A stretch of 64,000 bases of DNA from NCBI GenBank assembly GCA_036381015.1, contig DASVDR010000029.1, positions 160,676 to 224,675 on the forward strand, in the 5' to 3' direction. The notes beneath the pieces were generated by a model. The model made no database searches, was not told the origin of the DNA, and saw nothing but the letters and a program-made list of their open reading frames with translations. Origin of the DNA: Gammaproteobacteria bacterium. GTDB lineage: Bacteria > Pseudomonadota > Gammaproteobacteria > Steroidobacterales > Rariloculaceae. Shown piece by piece: positions 9,492 to 17,808 of the stretch. The stretch's first letter is position 1. Each line of letters starts with the position of its first letter. The position numbers and the translations under genes were made by a program.

Positions 9492-9538
9492 ACAAGCGGA
9501 ACACTGTTCCACATCATGTGGAACAACGTTCCGCTTGT
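9492..9538. promoter_or_regulatory. Double TetR-type operator (nested palindrome)
   Basis: The 47 bases are a palindrome centred on 9515 with 11-base outer arms (9492-9502 and 9528-9538) and 9-base inner arms (9506-9514 and 9516-9524), all perfect. Read another way they contain two GGAAC-N3-GTTCC sites, at 9498-9510 and 9520-9532, whose centres are 22 bases (two helical turns) apart and which are flanked asymmetrically by GC and AC. This is the expected layout for two TetR dimers bound on one DNA face, between tetR and the VOC gene. Confidence 0.8.
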
Positions 9539-9704
9539 TAAGGCTAGCACGCCTTCGATGCATTGGCGAGAACGGGCAGCGGCATCCGGAAGCGCCGATG
9601 AGACATCGGCGACATCTCATCGGAATCGACCGTTCGCCCGCACTCGTCGGTCGCCCGTCTGCAAGGCCGGGCGCCTCGCGACCACTCCGAGCTGGGAGGC
9701 CATT

Positions 9705-10178
9705 GTGACTCGCTTCGATCATGAAGAACCGATCGACGTGACAACCGTCGGCGCCATCGAGATTCCAACGCGTGACTCGAGACGTGCAGTCCGCTTCTAC
9801 AATCGCGTGTTCGGCTTCGAGCTCGTCTCGACGACGCGCAAGAACGGATCACCGCGCGTGCTCATGCGTGGGCGAGGGTGGACATACTTGGCAATCGAAG
9901 AGCAAAGCGACGCAATCGCCGAGCCGAAACGACTGCGGTTCGAGACCGTCTCGCTCGATATCGCGCGCGAGCGCCTGTGGAACCTCGGCGTCGTGCCGGC
10001 CGACGGGAGCATCGAGCCGCGATTCGATGCGGTGCGTTGCTGCCGAATCGTGCCGATTCGCGATTCCGACGGCAACGAGATAGAGCTCGTCGAGTCACGG
10101 CGTCCGCGCATCTACCCGGAGAGCCGCGAACGCGCGCCCGAGGATGATTCGCTTGCCGTGCCGGGCGTCGCTTCCTAG
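9705..10178 (+). CDS. VOC/glyoxalase-superfamily protein
   Basis: A 157-residue protein of the vicinal oxygen chelate fold. GTG at 9705 has GGGAGG six bases upstream; the open frame extends further 5' but that part would run through the operator. TVGAIEIPTRDSRRAVRFY and a later IRDSDGNEIELVES match the two beta-alpha-beta-beta-beta modules typical of VOC dioxygenases and resistance proteins. It is divergent from tetR across the double operator, so it is probably a repressed target. Substrate unknown. Confidence 0.75.
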   Translation: MTRFDHEEPIDVTTVGAIEIPTRDSRRAVRFYNRVFGFELVSTTRKNGSPRVLMRGRGWTYLAIEEQSDAIAEPKRLRFETVSLDIARERLWNLGVVPADGSIEPRFDAVRCCRIVPIRDSDGNEIELVESRRPRIYPESRERAPEDDSLAVPGVAS

Positions 10179-10333
10179 AGCTCGCAGCCGTACAACGCGT
10201 CGATGAGACGCGCCGCCCGCGGGCCGTTCGTACCGACGGCATGCATCGTGTTGCACGCGTACGAGAAGCCCGACCCCGCGTCCGGGTCGCAGAAGCCTAT
10301 GGACCCGCCTATGCCGTGGTGCCCGAAGCTATC
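10175..10333 (-). pseudogene. 3' remnant of a beta-lactamase-family serine hydrolase
   Basis: A 52-codon minus-strand frame ending in TAG (10175-10177) reads DSFGHHGIGGSIGF, then DPDAGSGFSYACN and GPRAARLIDALY. These are the C-terminal blocks of class C beta-lactamase/EstB-type serine hydrolases (the HxGxxG motif that replaces KTG, plus the final helix). Upstream of 10333 the homology stops, and the next 110 bases contain no catalytic SxxK or YxN region. The fragment therefore looks like the surviving tail of a deleted gene; its stop overlaps the stop of the VOC gene. Confidence 0.72.
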
Positions 10334-10441
10334 TCGGCATCGAGCTCCACGCGATCTCCTCCGGTATACGAGGCCCGCAAGGGGCGCCGACGGCCTCGAG
10401 CGGCGGCGCGGGCCGGAGCCCGCGCGCCGCGAAAGGCGCTT

Positions 10442-11644
10442 TCAGTTGATGTCGACCGCCTGGTCGGCCGAGGGCGCCTCGTAGATGCTCAGGCCCTGGC
10501 CCGTGGTGACGGTGCGCTCCGGGATGGGCTCGCCCTTGGCGCGCGCCTCGGCGACGCGCCGCTGGTACTCCTTCTCGGCCCTGAGCGCGTTGGCCACGAA
10601 GAAGTTGCCTTCGTGGCAGGAGTACTCGAGCACCTCGTAGCCGGGCTGCGTCGTGAGCGTGAGCCGGAACGTCCACGGCTCTTCGAACGTGCGCGGATCG
10701 ATGACGGTGACGACGTAGTTGATCATCTCCGGATCGATCCGCGTGAAGCGCTCGATCAGCTTGAGCTCCTCGCTGTGCGCCATACGCGCCTCGGCGAGCT
10801 TGTCGGTGAAGTTCGTGGTCTCGACGACGAGCGTGTCGCCCTCCCAATGCCCGACCGACGAGCCCATGTATTGGCGGACGTTCGGGTCGGCCGGCGGCCG
10901 TCCGTCCAGCGGGATGATGCGGGTGTCGTGCAGCATCTCGTAGCTGATAGCGACTTCCGTGGGGGACTGCACGATGCGCATCGCGTCACCGTAAAGCGAG
11001 GGCAGGATCGACCCCGTGACGCCCCGCGTGATACAGCGGTCGTAATACGAAAAATCCTCGGTCGTGTAGAACGGCCCGTTCGCCTGGCCGCGATGGATCG
11101 TCGACTGCCGCTGCCGCCCTTCCTCGGTGAGCGCCGGCATCCTCCCGTCCTCGGGATCGATGATGTAGGACGTATAGCCGAAGGTGCGCGTGCCGGTTTC
11201 CGCCGAATCGAGCGCGCTCAGCTCCAGGCGGCGGCCGTCGTTCGGCTGGCTCGCGGCGAGCGCCGCCAGACCGCGGGAACCTTGCGACAGCCGTTGCTGG
11301 AACTCCTCCGCCGTCAAATTTTGGCGCTTGCCGTATTGCTCCGGACGCTCCATCGGAATACCGCTCATATCGCGGCTCGTGAACGTGCCTTGCAGATCCG
11401 GATCGCCCCACGAAAGGCGCGGCACGCGCCAATCGGGATCCGCGAATGCCGCCGCCGTCTGCTCGGCCGGAACGGGCGTCCCGGCGGCCGGAGCCGCGTC
11501 CTGGGCCTGCGATTCCGCTGCGAGGAGGAGGCCCGCTGCGAGCCCGAGCGTCGCGGGCGCCAGGGCGAGCGTGGAGACGCGCAAGCGTGCGTGATCATCG
11601 GCGAACGCGATGCGTGCATTGACCGGCTTCTCCAGGGTACGCAT
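10442..11644 (-). CDS. Secreted WEGDTLVV-family protein, unknown function
   Basis: A 400-residue exported protein with a long basic N-region and a hydrophobic signal segment (~residues 28-48, ending AESQAQ). The diagnostic block is SVGHWEGDTLVVETTNF, followed by LIERFTRIDPEMINY and DPRTFEEPWTF, which form a beta-rich lipocalin-like pattern. This family is common and multicopy in some environmental Gammaproteobacteria and Acidobacteria but has no established function. It is divergent (30-base gap) from another member at 11675, and a third member at 58623 is fused to DUF6152. Confidence 0.8.
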   Translation of the reverse strand: MRTLEKPVNARIAFADDHARLRVSTLALAPATLGLAAGLLLAAESQAQDAAPAAGTPVPAEQTAAAFADPDWRVPRLSWGDPDLQGTFTSRDMSGIPMERPEQYGKRQNLTAEEFQQRLSQGSRGLAALAASQPNDGRRLELSALDSAETGTRTFGYTSYIIDPEDGRMPALTEEGRQRQSTIHRGQANGPFYTTEDFSYYDRCITRGVTGSILPSLYGDAMRIVQSPTEVAISYEMLHDTRIIPLDGRPPADPNVRQYMGSSVGHWEGDTLVVETTNFTDKLAEARMAHSEELKLIERFTRIDPEMINYVVTVIDPRTFEEPWTFRLTLTTQPGYEVLEYSCHEGNFFVANALRAEKEYQRRVAEARAKGEPIPERTVTTGQGLSIYEAPSADQAVDIN

Positions 11645-11674
11645 ACTTTTTTCTCCCGCGCCGAACCTGGGGGT

Positions 11675-12508
11675 ATGTTAAAGCGCATGCGCCACGCACT
11701 TCCACTCGCCTTGCTGTGCTTTCTCGCGGCCGCGACCGCCGGTCCGGCCTGCGCGCAGGAGCGCGAGCGCCCGGAGCGGATCGCCGGCAAGCCGAACCTG
11801 AACGGCATCTGGCAGGCGATGAACACGGCCTACTGGAATCTGGAAGGACACTCCGCCGAAGCGCTCGAGTCGTTTTGGCAGCTCGGCGCGATCGCGGCGA
11901 TCCCGGCCGGGGAGAGCGTCGTCGTCGGCGGCAAAATCCCGTACCTGCCGGAGGCGCTTGCCAAGCGCGAGGAGAACCGCGCGGGCTGGCCGGCGTCGGA
12001 CCCGGAAGCGAAGTGCTACATGCCCGGCATTCCGCGCGCCACCTACATGCCCTATCCGTTTCAGATCGTGCAGGGCGAGGGCGACATCATCCTCTTCGCT
12101 TACGAGTACGCGAACGCGAATCGCCCCGTCTATATGAATCCGGAAGACCACGAGATCGCCCCCGTCGACCTGTGGATGGGCCGTTCCAACGGCCGGTGGG
12201 AGGGCGACACGCTCGTGATCGAGGTCAACTCCAACATCGACAAGACGTGGCTCGACCGCGCCGGCAATCACCACAGCTCGGCGATGGTCGTCACCGAGCG
12301 CTACACGCTGATCGACGACAACGTCATGCAGTACGAGGCGACCATCGACGATCCCCAGACCTTTTCCCGTCCGTGGACGATCCGTATGCCGCTCTACCGC
12401 CGAGTGGAAGAGAACGCCCATCTTCTGGAGTTCAACTGCGTGGAATTCTCCGAGCAGCTGCTGTACGGCGACTTGATGACGCGGAAGCCCGTCGCCGAGA
12501 CTCAGTGA
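11675..12508 (+). CDS. Secreted WEGDTLVV-family protein, short form
   Basis: A 277-residue exported protein. ATG 11675 has GGGGG just upstream (a second ATG is four codons in), and the signal peptide HALPLALLCFLAAATAGPACA ends at about residue 26. KPNLNGIWQAMN, MPYPFQIVQ, NGRWEGDTLVIEVNS, VTERYTLIDDNVMQY and DPQTFSRPWTI are the family blocks. Divergent from a second member at 10442 and 42 bases upstream of the DUF6152 gene, with which it probably forms an operon. No catalytic residues are recognised. Confidence 0.82.
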   Translation: MLKRMRHALPLALLCFLAAATAGPACAQERERPERIAGKPNLNGIWQAMNTAYWNLEGHSAEALESFWQLGAIAAIPAGESVVVGGKIPYLPEALAKREENRAGWPASDPEAKCYMPGIPRATYMPYPFQIVQGEGDIILFAYEYANANRPVYMNPEDHEIAPVDLWMGRSNGRWEGDTLVIEVNSNIDKTWLDRAGNHHSSAMVVTERYTLIDDNVMQYEATIDDPQTFSRPWTIRMPLYRRVEENAHLLEFNCVEFSEQLLYGDLMTRKPVAETQ

Positions 12509-12550
12509 GGCGGCGGCTCACGCTCAGGCACGAAACACGAGGTCCGTCCG

Positions 12551-12964
12551 ATGTCACGTAATGCTCTTGCCGCTTCGTCGCTCGCCGTCCTGCTCGCTCT
12601 GCTCGCCGCCGGGCCGGCCGCGGCCCATCACTCGTTCGCGGCCGAGTTCGACATCAATCAGCCGATCGAGCTGCACGGCGAGGTGATTCGCATGGAATTC
12701 ACCAACCCGCATTCGTGGATCTACCTGAAGGTCACCACGGATAGCGGCGAGGTCCAGGAATGGGCCATCGAAGGCGGCGCGCCGAACGCGCTGATCCGCC
12801 GCGGCTGGAACCGCAACTCGCTGCCTCCGGGCACGGAGGTCACGGTGCTCGGCTATCGGTCGAAGGACGGCACGTTGAGAGCGAGCGGCGCGTCCGTGAA
12901 GCTCCCCGACGGGTCGAGTCTGAACGTCACCTCCACCGGCATCGGGGCGCCGAGCGCCGAGTAG
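12551..12964 (+). CDS. DUF6152 family secreted protein
   Basis: A 137-residue exported protein: a signal peptide (cleavage near PAAAHH) followed by a small OB-like beta domain. The motif HHSFAAEFD right after cleavage, then GEVIRMEFTNPHSWIYLKV and PGTEVTVLGYRSKDG, are characteristic of DUF6152. It follows the WEGDTLVV-family gene at 11675 in the same direction. The same two domains are fused into one polypeptide at 58623-59768, which supports a functional partnership. The N-terminal histidines may bind metal (inference). Confidence 0.85.
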   Translation: MSRNALAASSLAVLLALLAAGPAAAHHSFAAEFDINQPIELHGEVIRMEFTNPHSWIYLKVTTDSGEVQEWAIEGGAPNALIRRGWNRNSLPPGTEVTVLGYRSKDGTLRASGASVKLPDGSSLNVTSTGIGAPSAE

Positions 12965-13000
12965 ATCGGCGACGGGCTTCACACACCGAGGACGCGCGCT

Positions 13001-13474
13001 TCAATACGGCGTGCCGTCCTTGTGCGTATACCGTCCGGCCGGGCCTCCGCCGGGCTCAAGGGCCGGGCCGAACCGCAGGTCGATGTCGGGGTACTCGCCC
13101 CAGTCCGTGTCGTCGCGCGTGCCGACGACGAGGAGCCGGGCGTCTTCCGAGCTTCTGTTGACGAGGTGATGGCCGTTGCGCACACCCGCCTTCCACGCGG
13201 CGCAGTCGCCCGGCCCGAGAACGGTCTCGCCTTCGTCCTCGACGAGGACGACCTCGCCCGAGAGCACGTAGACGAGCTCGTCCTCCTTGGCGTGCCAATG
13301 GCGTTGGCTCGACCAGGCGCCAGGCGGCAGCGTCACCAGGTTCACGCCGAATTGCGTGAGGCCGGCCGCGAGGCCGAGCCGCAACGCGCTCCGGTTCCTG
13401 CACGGCACATCGAACGGCGGCGGGTAGGACGACCCTTTGAGCACCGGCGCCTCTTCGAGCTCGATCTTCGGCAT
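13001..13474 (-). CDS. Cupin-domain protein
   Basis: A 157-residue single-domain cupin. ATG at 13474 (MPKIELEEAPVLKG) fits the family; an open extension to 13660 has no support. Motif 1 contains H59 and H61 with E66 (QRHWHAKEDELVYVLSGE), and motif 2 contains a histidine in RNGHHLVN, so a metal-binding site is plausible. The ending DIDLRFG...YTHKDGTPY resembles cupins annotated as possible isomerases or auxin-binding-like proteins. It is divergent from the Nudix gene. Function unassigned. Confidence 0.82.
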   Translation of the reverse strand: MPKIELEEAPVLKGSSYPPPFDVPCRNRSALRLGLAAGLTQFGVNLVTLPPGAWSSQRHWHAKEDELVYVLSGEVVLVEDEGETVLGPGDCAAWKAGVRNGHHLVNRSSEDARLLVVGTRDDTDWGEYPDIDLRFGPALEPGGGPAGRYTHKDGTPY

Positions 13475-13628
13475 AGCGTCCGCTCCTTGCCGGGGGAGAG
13501 CGCTCGCCTTGCAGGACTCGCAAGGACCACGCTCGCCGCCGGTGTCGTTCAACGTGTAGTCCGAGCATGATAGAACGTCCGCGGGACGAGGCAATCGCCA
13601 ACAGGGCGGTCCACGCCGGGAGGCGCGC

Positions 13629-14228
13629 ATGAGCGATCGCAAGCTCCGCGTCACGATCAAGCGCGTGACGCCGCTTTATGACGGTTTCCTCAAAGTGAAC
13701 GGGTACGAGCTCGAGGCGGAGCGGCACGAAGGCGGCGTGCAGCACGTGACGCGCGAGGTGATGGAGCGCGGTCACGCGGTGGCCGTGCTGGCCTACGATC
13801 CCGCGCGCGACGAGGCGGTCCTCGTGAACGAGCTTCGAGCGGGCATCGTGGCCGCCGGCGAGCACCCGTTCACCGATGCTCTCGCGGCCGGCATCGTCGG
13901 TGAGGATGAAACGCCGGTCGAGGCCGCGGTCCGCGAGATGAAGGAGGAGACGGGGCTCGACCTTCGCGATCCCGTGCTCGTGCATCCCGGCGCTTACGTC
14001 AGCCCGGGCGGAACGTCGGAAAAAATATCGATCGTGCTCGGATTCGTCGATGCGAGCCGCGCCGGCGGCGTGCACGGCAATGCGGCGGAGCAGGAGGACA
14101 TCCTGACGGTCGTGCTGCCCGCGGAGGAGCTCATCGACCGGGCGCGCCGCGGCGAGATCACGGACATGAAGACGCTCGTCGCAGCCTACTGGCTCGCGGA
14201 GTATCGCGCCCGGTCGCATCGATCCTGA
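13629..14228 (+). CDS. Nudix hydrolase, ADP-ribose pyrophosphatase-like
   Basis: A 199-residue Nudix enzyme expected to hydrolyse a nucleoside diphosphate sugar such as ADP-ribose to AMP and ribose 5-phosphate. The Nudix box is visible as GEDETPVEAAVREMKEETGL (G-x5-E-x7-REUxEExGU). Upstream ERGHAVAVLAYDPARDEAVLVNELRAG and downstream HPGAYVSPGGTSEKI match the NudF/ADPRase subfamily, whose usual length is ~200-210. The gene is divergent from the cupin gene. Confidence in the family is high, in the exact substrate moderate. Confidence 0.88.
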   Translation: MSDRKLRVTIKRVTPLYDGFLKVNGYELEAERHEGGVQHVTREVMERGHAVAVLAYDPARDEAVLVNELRAGIVAAGEHPFTDALAAGIVGEDETPVEAAVREMKEETGLDLRDPVLVHPGAYVSPGGTSEKISIVLGFVDASRAGGVHGNAAEQEDILTVVLPAEELIDRARRGEITDMKTLVAAYWLAEYRARSHRS

Positions 14229-14331
14229 GAGCCTCGGGCCGTCATGCGCCGGGCTCGGCGATGCCGTCGACGAGCGTGAATGCCGTCGACGGCGGGGAGC
14301 GCGGAGGAACGCGACTCGGCAAGCGCGCTGC

Positions 14332-15621
14332 TCACGTCTCGCGGCGGCCGAGCCGATCGTGAATCCAGGCCGCCGCGGCGAGCATCCGGGCGTCGTCGCC
14401 TTGCCGGCCGATCACCTGCACGCCGAGCGGCAGGCCATGGGGACCGCGCCCATAGGGCACATTCACGCACGGCACGTGCAGCAACGTCCACGTACGGTTC
14501 ATGACCGGGCTGCCGGTGGACTCGAGACCGCGCGGCGCTTCCCCCGTGGCGCTCGGCGCGAGGAGCACGTCGAAGTCGGCCGTTGCGCTCGGGAACCGGC
14601 GGCGGCAGTCCCGCGCGAGCGCTTGCGCGGCGTCGTAGTCGGCGGCCGAGACCTCCGCGCCGGCGTCGAGCTCGCGCTGGAGGCGCGGGCTCAGCTGGTC
14701 GCAGTGCGCGCGCCGCTCGTGCGCGAGATTGCGCACGGTCTCGTACCCGAAGATCGCGGCGTGCGCATCGCCGAGCCCGCCGAAGCGTGCCGGCAGCTCG
14801 ATCCAATCGACCGCGGCGCCGGCCTCGGCGAGCGCGGTCCCCGCCTGCTCGAGCGCGGCGCGGGCTTCGGGCTCCGTGTGCTCCCAGTCGTGCGTTCGGC
14901 AGAGGCCGATGCGCCATCGGTGCCGGCCGGGCTCGAGGTCGAGCAGATCGGCGCGGCCGGTCAGCGCGCCGACGAGCAGCGCCGCGTCCGCGACGTCGCG
15001 TGCGAAAACGCCGAGCGTGTCGAGGCTTTCCGCCACGAGCTTCACGCCCGCACGGCCGATGAGCCCGTAGGTCGGCTTGTACCCGACGACGCCGCAGAAG
15101 CTCGCGGGCCGAATGATCGACCCCGCGGTCTGCGTGCCGAACGCGAGCGGCACGATTCCCGCCGCGACGGCCGCGGCGGAGCCGCTCGACGAGCCGCCCG
15201 GCGTATGTGCGGGATCGTGCGGGTTGACCGTGGCGGCGGGCGAGTAGCAGGCGAGCTCCGCCGTCGCCGTCTTTCCGAGCACGATCGCACCCGCTTCGCG
15301 CGCGAGCGCGACACACGCGGCATCGGCGGCCGGGCGGTGGCCGGCATATATCGGCGAGCCGTATTCGGTCGGCAGGTCGGCGGTATCGATGATGTCTTTG
15401 ACGCCGATCGGCACGCCGTGCAGCGGACCGCGAGGAGCGCCGCCGTCGAGCGCGGCAGCCTGCCGCTCGACCCAGCGCGCGTCGACGCTCGCCCAAGCCT
15501 TCAGCACGGGCTCGTGCGCCGCGAGCTTCTCGAGGCACGCCGCGGCCGCATCGGCGGCGTGCAGCGCGCCGCTGCGGATGGCTGCGGCGACCGCACGAGC
15601 CGACATGACGTCGGATCGCAT
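14332..15621 (-). CDS. Amidase signature family hydrolase
   Basis: A 429-residue amidase-signature enzyme that should cleave amide bonds with a Ser-cisSer-Lys triad. The lysine lies in GVPIGVKDIIDT, and the two serines are in the glycine-serine-rich signature TPGGSSSGSAAAVAAG with QTAGSIIRP downstream. The length matches stand-alone amidases. It starts only six bases after the tannase-family gene stop, so the two form an operon; an ester/amide catabolic pair is an inference. No signal peptide, so probably cytoplasmic. Confidence 0.9.
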   Translation of the reverse strand: MRSDVMSARAVAAAIRSGALHAADAAAACLEKLAAHEPVLKAWASVDARWVERQAAALDGGAPRGPLHGVPIGVKDIIDTADLPTEYGSPIYAGHRPAADAACVALAREAGAIVLGKTATAELACYSPAATVNPHDPAHTPGGSSSGSAAAVAAGIVPLAFGTQTAGSIIRPASFCGVVGYKPTYGLIGRAGVKLVAESLDTLGVFARDVADAALLVGALTGRADLLDLEPGRHRWRIGLCRTHDWEHTEPEARAALEQAGTALAEAGAAVDWIELPARFGGLGDAHAAIFGYETVRNLAHERRAHCDQLSPRLQRELDAGAEVSAADYDAAQALARDCRRRFPSATADFDVLLAPSATGEAPRGLESTGSPVMNRTWTLLHVPCVNVPYGRGPHGLPLGVQVIGRQGDDARMLAAAAWIHDRLGRRET

Positions 15622-15627
15622 CGGCCG

Positions 15628-17226
15628 CTACGGGTCCCGGCACTCGAAGCTTGCGGCGTCGTCGGGGGAGCCTTCGCCTTTGTAGCGGGCGACCTGCGGA
15701 TACGGGCACAGCGGCCGCGATCGGACCGTGGCGCCATCGACGACCTTCTTCGCAACGAGCTTGTCGGGCGCCGAGCCTTCCTCGACCCAATCGATCACGG
15801 CCGTGACGGGATCCATCTGATCGGGGCCTACGCCGCCGCCGCAGTGCGCCATGCCGGGGACCATGAAAAGCCGCATGAAGTCGTCGCTGTTCTCGCCGTT
15901 CGCCTCGGCCGCGCGCTCGTAATACTCCACGCCCATCATCGGTTGCAGGATCGTGTCGGCCCAGCCGTAGGTGATGATCAGCTTGCCGCCGCGCTCGCGG
16001 AACGCGCCGAGATCGGTTTGCGTCGCGTTCGCGATGCGGCCCCAGCGCTCGAGCAGCGCCGTGTCCTGGTCGAAGTCGAAGGTGCGATAGTCCCAATCGG
16101 GCTGCGGCGGATCGAAGACGAGGTAGCGCATCGTGGCTTCCGCGAGCGAGAAATCGGCCGCCTTCGCGTCGGGCGCCCCGGGCACGATCAAGCCCATCCA
16201 GTTGCTGCGCGGCACGCCGTCGCGGCCTTCCACGATCGCTTCGCTGCCCGGCATGAAGCCCGGAAAGATCGACCGTCCGTCGCTGGTGCTCGGCCCGTCG
16301 TAAATCTTCTGCACCGCGCGCGCTTGCGCCTCCGTGAGGCAGGCGTCCGAGTCCGTGCCGGAAGGGCAGATCGGCACGTCGCGCGCGACCTCGAACGAGC
16401 ACTTTCGCGGGTCGTCGATCAGGCCGTCGCGAAGCCCGTCGACCGCGTCGCACTGAGCCATGACCCGGTCGGCGACGAGCGCGAGCTTCTCGGCGGATAA
16501 GGGCGCCTCGTCGAGCGCGCGTTGATTCCAGATCGCGCCGATCGTGAAGCCCGTCTGATCCACCCACGGTGCGTTCGCGACGATGCCGTCGAAGTCCTCG
16601 GGATAGCGCTGCGCCTCGATCAGGCCCTGACGGCCGCCGTTCGAGCACGAGTTCCAGTAGGAGTGCGCGGGCGGCTCTCCGTAGTACGCCTCTGCGAGGG
16701 TCTTGGCGGCCACGGCGGTCAAATGCACCGCGCGATACGCGTAGTCGATGGCCTTCTGCGGATTGCTCAGCACGAAAGTCGCCTGCGGCTCGGTGCGCGC
16801 ATCGTGACCCGTGTTCGTGCTCGCCATCGCGAAGCCGAGCCGCAGCGCCTCCGCACGTTGCGCGGCACGGTCCGGCGCGTCCGGCTGTTGGCCGGCATGG
16901 CCGCCGTTGCCGATCATGTAGAAACGTCCGTTCCACGAATCGGGCAGGTTCACCTCGAAGCCGATCTCCGGCGCGAGCGTGCCGCTCACCCGGCAGTGCG
17001 CCGGCGCATCCGGCTCGGCCGGAACGGCACGGGCGGTGATCTCGACGAGATCCGGAAGGCGAATGCCGGTGAGCGCCGCGCATTCGCCTTGCGGGGCGAT
17101 GTCGCCGCCCGAGTAGCCCGCCCGCGACTCCGAGGCGTTCGCGAACGGCTGCGCATGGCAGAGGGTGGACGCAAGGAACGGAAACGCGGCCGACAGGATC
17201 GGGCGTGAGAGGTGGAACGCGCGCAT
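15628..17226 (-). CDS. Tannase/feruloyl esterase family protein, secreted
   Basis: A 532-residue secreted esterase. ATG 17226 gives a signal peptide (FHLSRPILSAAFPFLASTLCHA). The nucleophile elbow is SCSNGGRQG, with the flanking cysteine typical of tannases, and the catalytic histidine region is VPGMAHCGGGVGPDQ. ITYGWADTILQP carries the acid region. Members hydrolyse aromatic ester bonds of gallate or ferulate esters outside the cytoplasm. It is upstream of, and probably co-transcribed with, the amidase. An open extension to 17298 without a signal-like start was rejected. Confidence 0.88.
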   Translation of the reverse strand: MRAFHLSRPILSAAFPFLASTLCHAQPFANASESRAGYSGGDIAPQGECAALTGIRLPDLVEITARAVPAEPDAPAHCRVSGTLAPEIGFEVNLPDSWNGRFYMIGNGGHAGQQPDAPDRAAQRAEALRLGFAMASTNTGHDARTEPQATFVLSNPQKAIDYAYRAVHLTAVAAKTLAEAYYGEPPAHSYWNSCSNGGRQGLIEAQRYPEDFDGIVANAPWVDQTGFTIGAIWNQRALDEAPLSAEKLALVADRVMAQCDAVDGLRDGLIDDPRKCSFEVARDVPICPSGTDSDACLTEAQARAVQKIYDGPSTSDGRSIFPGFMPGSEAIVEGRDGVPRSNWMGLIVPGAPDAKAADFSLAEATMRYLVFDPPQPDWDYRTFDFDQDTALLERWGRIANATQTDLGAFRERGGKLIITYGWADTILQPMMGVEYYERAAEANGENSDDFMRLFMVPGMAHCGGGVGPDQMDPVTAVIDWVEEGSAPDKLVAKKVVDGATVRSRPLCPYPQVARYKGEGSPDDAASFECRDP

Positions 17227-17433
17227 CGAAGTGCCTCGTGGAAAGGTCGCGCAACGGGAACTTCCACGGTACATACGCCCGGGAGCCGCTGCTGTCAATC
17301 GCGCCGGTTAATCGCCCCACGCGGCGACGCCGGCATCGGCGCCGGCCGGCCAAGCCCGAGAGATCCGCGCGCAAGAAGGTGCAACGCGAGGCCACGGCGG
17401 CCGCAATGTGCTATTTTCCGCGCCGGGTTTGGG

Positions 17434-17451
17434 TCGGCGCTTTCGCGCCGA
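17434..17451 (+). promoter_or_regulatory. Hairpin in the leader of the HU-like gene
   Basis: A perfect 7-base stem (TCGGCGC / GCGCCGA) with loop TTTC sits 28 bases before the HU-like start codon. TGCTATTTT about 25 bases further upstream could be an extended -10 element, which would place the hairpin in the 5' leader. It has no following T-run, so it is not an intrinsic terminator for this direction. A regulatory role is inference. Confidence 0.4.
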
Positions 17452-17479
17452 ACGTCGTCAACCTTTGAGAGTAGGGAGC

Positions 17480-17791
17480 ATGGCAACGAAAGGTAGCCCG
17501 CCGACGAAGTCGGAAGTTCTCAGGCAGATCTCGGAAGATACGGGTTTGACCCGCCAGCAGGTGAACGCGGTATTCGATTCGCTGAACGGGATCATGCGCA
17601 AGAGCCTGCGCGCTCACGGTCTGTTCACGCTTCCGGGGCTGCTGCGCCTGAAGGTCGTGAAGAAGCCGGCCACGAAGGCCCGCGAGGGCGTGAATCCGTT
17701 CACCGGCGAGAAGATGATCTTCAAGGCGAAGCCGGCGAGCAAGAAGGTGAGAGCGCTGCCCCTCAAGGGCCTAAAGGACATGGTCAGCTAG
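17480..17791 (+). CDS. HU/IHF-family DNA-binding protein
   Basis: A 103-residue nucleoid-associated-type protein. It opens with MATKGSPPTKSEVLRQISEDTG and contains the dimerisation helices, then TLPGLLRLKVVKKPATKARE and NPFTGEKMIFKAKPASKKV, which correspond to the beta-arm (the arm proline region is NPFTGE). It is slightly longer than canonical HU (~90) with a basic N-terminal tail, as in the HU-like variants found beside normal hupA/hupB. Good ribosome binding site GTAGGGAG. The hairpin in the leader may regulate it. Confidence 0.88.
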   Translation: MATKGSPPTKSEVLRQISEDTGLTRQQVNAVFDSLNGIMRKSLRAHGLFTLPGLLRLKVVKKPATKAREGVNPFTGEKMIFKAKPASKKVRALPLKGLKDMVS

Positions 17792-17808
17792 CATCGGGCG
17801 TCCGGGTG

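Noticed and set aside
14186-17395. Very long (1069-codon) open frame antisense to the amidase and tannase genes, and similar ones at 32823-35645 and 47517-50021
   Set aside because: Arg/Ala/Pro-rich products without domains, lying opposite well-supported genes; in GC-rich DNA stop codons are rare on the shadow frames.
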